28,314 nucleotides of DNA. Origin: Candidatus Latescibacter anaerobius SCGC AAA252-E07 (lineage in GTDB: Bacteria > Latescibacterota > Latescibacteria > Latescibacterales > Latescibacteraceae). Where the stretch lies: the NCBI GenBank assembly GCA_000403035.1, contig AQSL01000135.1, forward strand, positions 1 to 28,314, read 5' to 3'. Of the stretch, positions 24,188-28,314 are shown piece by piece. Numbering within the stretch: position 1 is the first letter of the stretch; each line of letters begins with the position of its first letter. The position numbers were made by a program, and so were the translations under genes. Under the pieces are notes generated by a model that had not been told where the DNA came from, searched no databases, and saw nothing but the letters and a program-made list of their open reading frames with translations.

Positions 24188-24560
24188 ATGGAATATATTT
24201 AAAAAAAGAAATATGCGTATTGACGACCGGAGAGTCCGCCGGAATGAGACGGGATAAAGAAAAGTACAGTTCAGGGAGTCACAAATGTGTGACCTTGCAG
24301 CACGCACTATTCCGAATATTCTGAAACGGTTACATTTTTTTCGAATGTATAACTATTCCTGAAGCTGCTTATTAAGTTAAAACAGCTTCAATAGAATTAT
24401 TACGTTAATAACTATCTGTTTTTTCTTAACTCACCCCCTCAGTTCCCCTTCTCTTGCCAAGAGAAGGGGTTAAGGGATGAGTTCGGGTATGGGGATGGGA
24501 TATAAGCGGAGCTAACTTTATAAGCGTTTTCCTGAATAAAAATAAAAAAGGGGACTGATA
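24188..24560. other. 373-bp gap before the DUF362 pair
   Basis: Contains the family A repeat at 24429-24483 about 80 bp before the first DUF362 gene. No gene, and no promoter with both boxes near consensus, was found. Confidence 0.4.
24429..24483. repeat. Palindromic repeat, family A
   Basis: CCCCTTCTCTT (24445-24455) pairs perfectly with AAGAGAAGGGG (24459-24469) around GCC. The outer arms AACTCACCCCCT and AGGGATGAGTT extend the symmetry imperfectly to about 55 bp. It is a relative of the two hairpins at 16601-16730. Confidence 0.75.
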
Positions 24561-25997
24561 ATGAAACGGAGAGAATTTATCAAGAAAGCCGCGGTTGGCA
24601 CGGGGAGTCTTGCCGTATTGAATTTGTATGATATTATTGAACTGGACAGAGCGGAAGCTTTTCCCACGAGCGGCGGCATGGGTATTGAGGAAGCGCTTTA
24701 TATTCTCGATAAAGGGAAAGAGAAAAACGTTATGCCGGAAATACGGCCCGAGATACGGGACAATCCGCGCGCTGTTTTTCTTATCGAGACGCATGTCGAT
24801 GCAGAAAAAGACGAGAGCGGCCACTTTACCGAGGCGGTTCCCCAGCTTCAGGCCGAGGGGAAACGTGTGGCGTCGGAACTTTTCGTCAGGGGCTCGAAAA
24901 AAGGCGGTTCCACATTCATAAAACCGAATTTCACCTATGTGTATCCCCATTGTTACAACAGAACAACCGGCGTCTATTCCTCACCGGATTTTATCGTGGG
25001 TGTAGCCGGGCATTTACGGGATATCGGGAATCCGAATATCATAACCGGCGAGGGTCCCACCGAAGCGCGTATCCACAGGCTCGGCGGCGCATATGATGCA
25101 TTCGATCCTGCAGGGATCAATATGATAGAGGCGGGATACGAGAGATTCTCGCATTACAAGAAACATGAAATGAACTGGCTGAAAACCGGAAATTCTCTTG
25201 TCTGGAAACAGATTCCCGTATTTCGTCCCATCGCAGATAAGGATAATTTCATGATCAACGTCTCTTCCATGAAATGCCACTTTACCGGATTGACGACGCT
25301 CACGGTGAAAAATCTCCAGGGATGTGTTCCCAAGGGATACGGGCAGTTCTGCACGCCCTGGGATGGTGTGGAACAGCAGGCATATCGTGACGGCATACAT
25401 TTCAAAAGAGATTTCTACAAAGATTTTCACCAGCGTGTGGAAGCCTCGTTTCTTGAACACCGGAAAAAAGGATTCAAACGCTGGGATCCTACCGGCAGTT
25501 ACACGAAGTACGAAGCAAAAGGCGGCTGGGATGCTTTTAAAAAGGTCAAAAACGATCCCGATGATCTCAATACCTTCATGAAAGACATCGGTTCGCTGAT
25601 GCAGCACGAAATGTGGCTCCAGCGCGGTCTCGATGCCGCAGATGTAATCAAACCTCAGTTGAATATCATCGAGGGAATTATCGGTTTGGACGGTGAGGAG
25701 TTAAACCGTGATGAAATCGGGGACGATCAACTCTGCAATATCATTATCGCCGGATGTTCGCCCTATGAGGTCGATGCCGTTGGGAGCTACATCATGGGCC
25801 ATGACCCGCGTGAGCTCTGGTATACAAGGGTCGCCAAAGAAAAGGGCCTCGGCGAATGCGATGTCAACAAGATTGATATATACCGGATACGCAACGGCGA
25901 AATCGTGCCGGTGAAAAATCTCGCCGATATCAAACGTTTTCGTATCGGCCTCAACTGGGCGCGGAAAAAAGACCCGGATGAACGGCTGTTCTGGTAA
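24561..25997 (+). CDS. Tat-signal DUF362 domain protein (first of a tandem pair)
   Basis: A 478-aa protein beginning MKRREFIKKAAVGTGSLAVL, a twin-arginine (Tat) export signal, so it is folded in the cytoplasm and sent across the inner membrane, perhaps with a cofactor. The body carries DUF362 features: TFIKPNFT, NRTTGVYSSPDFIVGVAGHL, MKCHFTGLTTLTVKNLQGCV, PKGYGQFC, LNIIEGIIGLDGEELNRDEI and GSYIMGHDP. DUF362 proteins are often found with ferredoxin domains, but none is visible here. The biochemical role of the family is not settled. AAAAAGGGGACTGATA precedes the ATG. Its paralogue starts 17 nt after the stop, so the two form an operon. Confidence 0.82.
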   Translation: MKRREFIKKAAVGTGSLAVLNLYDIIELDRAEAFPTSGGMGIEEALYILDKGKEKNVMPEIRPEIRDNPRAVFLIETHVDAEKDESGHFTEAVPQLQAEGKRVASELFVRGSKKGGSTFIKPNFTYVYPHCYNRTTGVYSSPDFIVGVAGHLRDIGNPNIITGEGPTEARIHRLGGAYDAFDPAGINMIEAGYERFSHYKKHEMNWLKTGNSLVWKQIPVFRPIADKDNFMINVSSMKCHFTGLTTLTVKNLQGCVPKGYGQFCTPWDGVEQQAYRDGIHFKRDFYKDFHQRVEASFLEHRKKGFKRWDPTGSYTKYEAKGGWDAFKKVKNDPDDLNTFMKDIGSLMQHEMWLQRGLDAADVIKPQLNIIEGIIGLDGEELNRDEIGDDQLCNIIIAGCSPYEVDAVGSYIMGHDPRELWYTRVAKEKGLGECDVNKIDIYRIRNGEIVPVKNLADIKRFRIGLNWARKKDPDERLFW

Positions 25998-26014
25998 GAG
26001 ACAGGAGCATGAAT

Positions 26015-27502
26015 ATGAAACGAAGGAGTTTTCTTAAACACATGGCGGCAGGCACCGGAAGCCTGGCATCGCTGTGTCTCTATGAGATGCTCGAAACAGA
26101 AGAAACCGGTGCGTTCACAACCAGCGGAGGAATGGGTATACGCGAGGCGATGTGGCTGGTCGAACAGAAAAAGGAAAAGAATGTCAGGCCCGTGATACGG
26201 CCTGAAATTAGGAACAATCCCCGCGCTGTCTTTCTCATCGAAACACATGTGGATGCACAAAAAGATGCGAGCGGACATTTCACCGGGGCTGTTGAGCAGC
26301 TCAATTCAGAGGGGAAAGGAATCGCTCAACGCATATTTGTCAAAGGTTCCGGCAGGGGGGGTGTTACATTCATCAAGCCTAATTTTACAAGCGTTCCCGA
26401 ACATTGTTACAACCGTACGACCGGTGTTTACGCATCTCCCGATTTTATCGCAGGGATGGCGGAACATCTCTATGATCTGGACAATACCAATGTAATCGCC
26501 GGCGAATCTCCCATTCCGGCAAGTAATCACCGGCTCGGCGGTATCTACGATGCTCTCGATCCCATCGACCTTCCCTTTATCGAAGCGGGCTACCAATGGT
26601 TTACTCACTACGAAAAGGATGAGATAAACTGGCTGAACACCAATAAATCCATTGTCTGGAAAAAAATCCCCTACATCCGGCCGGTTGGCGATGACGATTG
26701 TATGCTCATCAATATAGCAACCCTGAAATGCCATCTCACAGCGTTAACAACCCTTTCTGTCAAAAATCTCCAGGGTCTCGTTCCGAAAGGATATGGACAA
26801 TTGTGCTGGCCGGCGGTTCATGTGGAGCAAAATGCCGAAAGGGATGGATTCGACTATAAAAAGCATTTTCACAAAGATTTCTTTCAGCGTGTCGAGGCAT
26901 CGTTTCTCAGGCACAGTGCTTCCGGTTTCAAACGCTGGGAGGATAATACCGAACAATTCGGAAGCTATCAACGGTTCGAGGAACTCGGCGGTTATGAGGC
27001 TTTCAAAAAAGCGAAAAAAGACAGAGAAATGATGCGTGGCTTTCTCAATGAGGTCGGGAGCCTGATGCGTCAGGAGATGTGGATACAGCGCGGTCTCGAT
27101 AACGCTGATACTATCAAGCCGGATTTAAATATCATCGAGGGGATAATCGGTCTGGACGGGAACGAGCACGATTGGGGAAAGGTCGGTGAAGATCAGTTGG
27201 TGAATATGGTCGTTGTCGGCTGTTCACCCTACGAAGTCGATGCGGTTGGGAATTACATCATGGGCCATGACCCGAGGGAGATATGGTATACGAGAGTAGC
27301 CAAAGAACGCGGGCTCGGAGAATGCGACATCAACAAAATTGACGTTAACCGGATTCGGGAGAACGGCGATATCGAACCGGTGAAAAATCTCTCCGAAATC
27401 AAACGTCACCCGCTCGGTATCAGTTGGACAATGAACATGAGCGGTGACGGTTCACGAATCAGTTCGGCAGGGGAAGAAGCATCCCCAAAGCTTTTCTGGT
27501 AA
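26015..27502 (+). CDS. Tat-signal DUF362 domain protein (second of a tandem pair)
   Basis: A 495-aa paralogue of the preceding gene product with the same Tat signal pattern (MKRRSFLKHMAAGTGSLASL) and long shared stretches: the NNPRAVFLIETHVDAQKDAS block, TFIKPNFT, HCYNRTTGVYASPDFI, LKCHLTALTTLSVKNLQG and GNYIMGHDPREIWYTRVAKE. It differs in a short C-terminal extension (GDGSRISSAGEEASPKLFW) and a few Cys (GLVPKGYGQLCW against GCVPKGYGQFC). Both end in LFW. Start ATG 26015 is chosen because AGGAG lies 7 nt upstream, whereas ATG 26009 is only 1 nt from it. The pair clearly arose by tandem duplication, and a shared or heteromeric role in the periplasm is plausible but unproven. Confidence 0.82.
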   Translation: MKRRSFLKHMAAGTGSLASLCLYEMLETEETGAFTTSGGMGIREAMWLVEQKKEKNVRPVIRPEIRNNPRAVFLIETHVDAQKDASGHFTGAVEQLNSEGKGIAQRIFVKGSGRGGVTFIKPNFTSVPEHCYNRTTGVYASPDFIAGMAEHLYDLDNTNVIAGESPIPASNHRLGGIYDALDPIDLPFIEAGYQWFTHYEKDEINWLNTNKSIVWKKIPYIRPVGDDDCMLINIATLKCHLTALTTLSVKNLQGLVPKGYGQLCWPAVHVEQNAERDGFDYKKHFHKDFFQRVEASFLRHSASGFKRWEDNTEQFGSYQRFEELGGYEAFKKAKKDREMMRGFLNEVGSLMRQEMWIQRGLDNADTIKPDLNIIEGIIGLDGNEHDWGKVGEDQLVNMVVVGCSPYEVDAVGNYIMGHDPREIWYTRVAKERGLGECDINKIDVNRIRENGDIEPVKNLSEIKRHPLGISWTMNMSGDGSRISSAGEEASPKLFW

Positions 27503-27867
27503 GCAATACATAATTATAAAATACAGCCCCCCATACCCCCCGAAGGGGGGCTAAAATACTCGAAGACTGCTAGAATAAGTCCCCCTCCGGGGGATTTAGG
27601 GGGCCTTGCGAAGCTAACTGGATAAACGTATAATTCAATAAAAAAAATGTGGACAAGAGAGCACAAAAGGGTATATTATTTGTAATATATTTGAAATGTT
27701 ATGATTTATAATCATACATCATTATTTGCAGTATAATAGGTTCTTAGCATATAAAATTGTATAAGCTCTAGTTATACCAATAAAAAATGAAGAAGAATCT
27801 TGATTTTTAATGAGAATAGATACAATTTATGATGAGAGCTTGATAACCCATTTAAGGTAATTAGAAT
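27503..27867. other. 365-bp gap before hicB
   Basis: Carries the paired family B repeats (27525-27604) followed by AT-rich DNA with TATAAT at 27732-27737 and a 6+6 inverted repeat ATGATT-TAT-AATCAT at 27701-27715. No full promoter could be set with confidence. No gene longer than 12 codons is supported. Confidence 0.4.
27525..27604. repeat. Inverted pair of family B palindromes
   Basis: AGCCCCCCATACCCCCCGAA at 27525 onwards (ending GGGGGGCT at 27552) is an inverted, slightly diverged copy of AAGTCCCCCTCCGGGGGATT at 27577 onwards. The two face each other across 24 bp, so the whole 80 bp can fold into a long hairpin. The right copy matches the single copy at 19764-19793. Confidence 0.75.
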
Positions 27868-28059
27868 ATGGATAAAAAGAAATATGTGTATTGGGAAGAT
27901 GAGGGTATGTGGCTCGGTTATCTGGTGGAATATCCGGACTATATGACGCAGGGCGAGACATTTGATGAATTGAAGGAGAATCTTAAGGAGATTTATAAAG
28001 AGTTAACCAGCGGTTCTATCCCCTGTGTACGTAAAGTATCCGAACTGGAAGTCTCGTGA
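27868..28059 (+). CDS. hicB: HicB-family antitoxin
   Basis: A 63-aa protein of the short HicB type: YVYWEDEGMWLGYLVEYPDY, TQGETFDELKENLKEIYKEL, then SGSIPCVRKVSELEV. This partial RNase H-like fold neutralises the HicA mRNA interferase in intact pairs. In this subfamily hicB comes first and overlaps hicA, as here: its TGA overlaps a GTG that begins a HicA-like frame, which is broken after about 20 codons. HicB may therefore be an orphan. The upstream region is AT-rich; AAGGTAATTAGAAT stands before the ATG. Confidence 0.88.
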   Translation: MDKKKYVYWEDEGMWLGYLVEYPDYMTQGETFDELKENLKEIYKELTSGSIPCVRKVSELEVS

Positions 28060-28121
28060 AAAGAAAAGACCTGATAAGAAAAATCGAGGGGATGGGGTGT
28101 GTTTGTCTCGTCCTGATATAA
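28056..28121 (+). pseudogene. hicA: Truncated hicA toxin remnant
   Basis: The frame starts with GTG in a 4-bp overlap with hicB and reads MKRKDLIRKIEGMGCV, the usual HicA start (first helix and the GCV strand), then leaves the family pattern (CLVLI) and stops at 28119-28121. The following HGGKHDW-type segment with the essential histidine is absent, and I do not find it in either other forward frame downstream. The toxin is therefore likely inactive. Confidence 0.7.
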
Positions 28122-28314
28122 GTTTACACATTAAAGGACAAGGAGGCAAGGTTGAAAGAGAGCCTGAGGATTAATTTTACTGAAGCATTTAAGCTGCATG
28201 AATATTAGGCAATTCATAGACAACGATGCCGGTTTGAGGTTTTATCCAGACTGGATAAGATTCCTACTAAATTAGTGATAATTAAAAGATAACAAATTTA
28301 AATTAATAATATTA

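Noticed and set aside
27647..27685. 12-codon frame beginning MWTREHKR, reminiscent of a transposase start
   Set aside because: Too short and not continued in any other frame; no inverted repeats or other insertion-sequence signs nearby.
28152..28208. 18-residue frame from TTG with AGGAGG upstream, after the hicA remnant
   Set aside because: Good spacing to the AGGAGG but only 18 codons without similarity; could not be supported as a gene.

Overview
The window looks like chromosomal DNA of a diderm (Gram-negative) bacterium. The signs are a GlnD nitrogen sensor, a lipoprotein sugar-binding protein of an AraFGH importer, two Tat-exported proteins, periplasmic peptidoglycan enzymes (L,D-transpeptidase and NlpC/P60 types) and sigma70-like promoters. 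The intergenic gaps carry several families of short palindromic repeats, as in many uncultured FCB-group or Latescibacterota-type genomes. That placement is a weak inference and no marker gene settles it.

Layout: (1) 1-2716, glnD, open towards the left edge. (2) 2741-5627, minus strand: a YtrA-type GntR repressor with a self-overlapping operator, an ABC ATPase and its permease (4-bp overlap), and an L,D-transpeptidase. (3) 5804-7408, an NhaC-type Na+/H+ antiporter. (4) 7405-9133, an AT-rich DarTG module (DNA thymidine ADP-ribosyltransferase and its macrodomain antitoxin) butted against the antiporter stop codon. Its toxin gene is split by a shift at a run of nine A residues just before the catalytic glutamate. 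(5) 9262-11247, minus strand: an unrecognised 369-aa protein with a Rossmann/SLOG-like start and a possible ADP-ribosyltransferase-like end, and an Asn/Gln/Ser-rich repeat protein. (6) 11579-12067, a small glycine-rich membrane protein. (7) 12190-19500, a sugar-uptake block: an SSS sodium symporter, an MFS sugar porter and an AraF-AraG-AraH L-arabinose-type ABC importer, with a hairpin-repeat gap between araF and araG. (8) 19959-20645, a 2-phosphosulfolactate-phosphatase-like protein on the minus strand. (9) 20947-24187, a very acidic repeat protein with a clear terminator, then an SH3-NlpC/P60 endopeptidase. (10) 24561-27502, two tandem paralogous Tat-signal DUF362 proteins. (11) 27868-28121, a hicB antitoxin followed by a truncated hicA.

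The transporters of region 7 would give three energetically different routes for pentose/hexose entry, although no catabolic genes or sugar regulator are in view. The DarTG module, the neighbouring unknown protein and the decayed hicBA pair are accessory toxin/antitoxin or defence-type DNA in an otherwise housekeeping and transport region. The observations most worth a second look are the darT A9 slippery site and the 369-aa unknown protein beside it.
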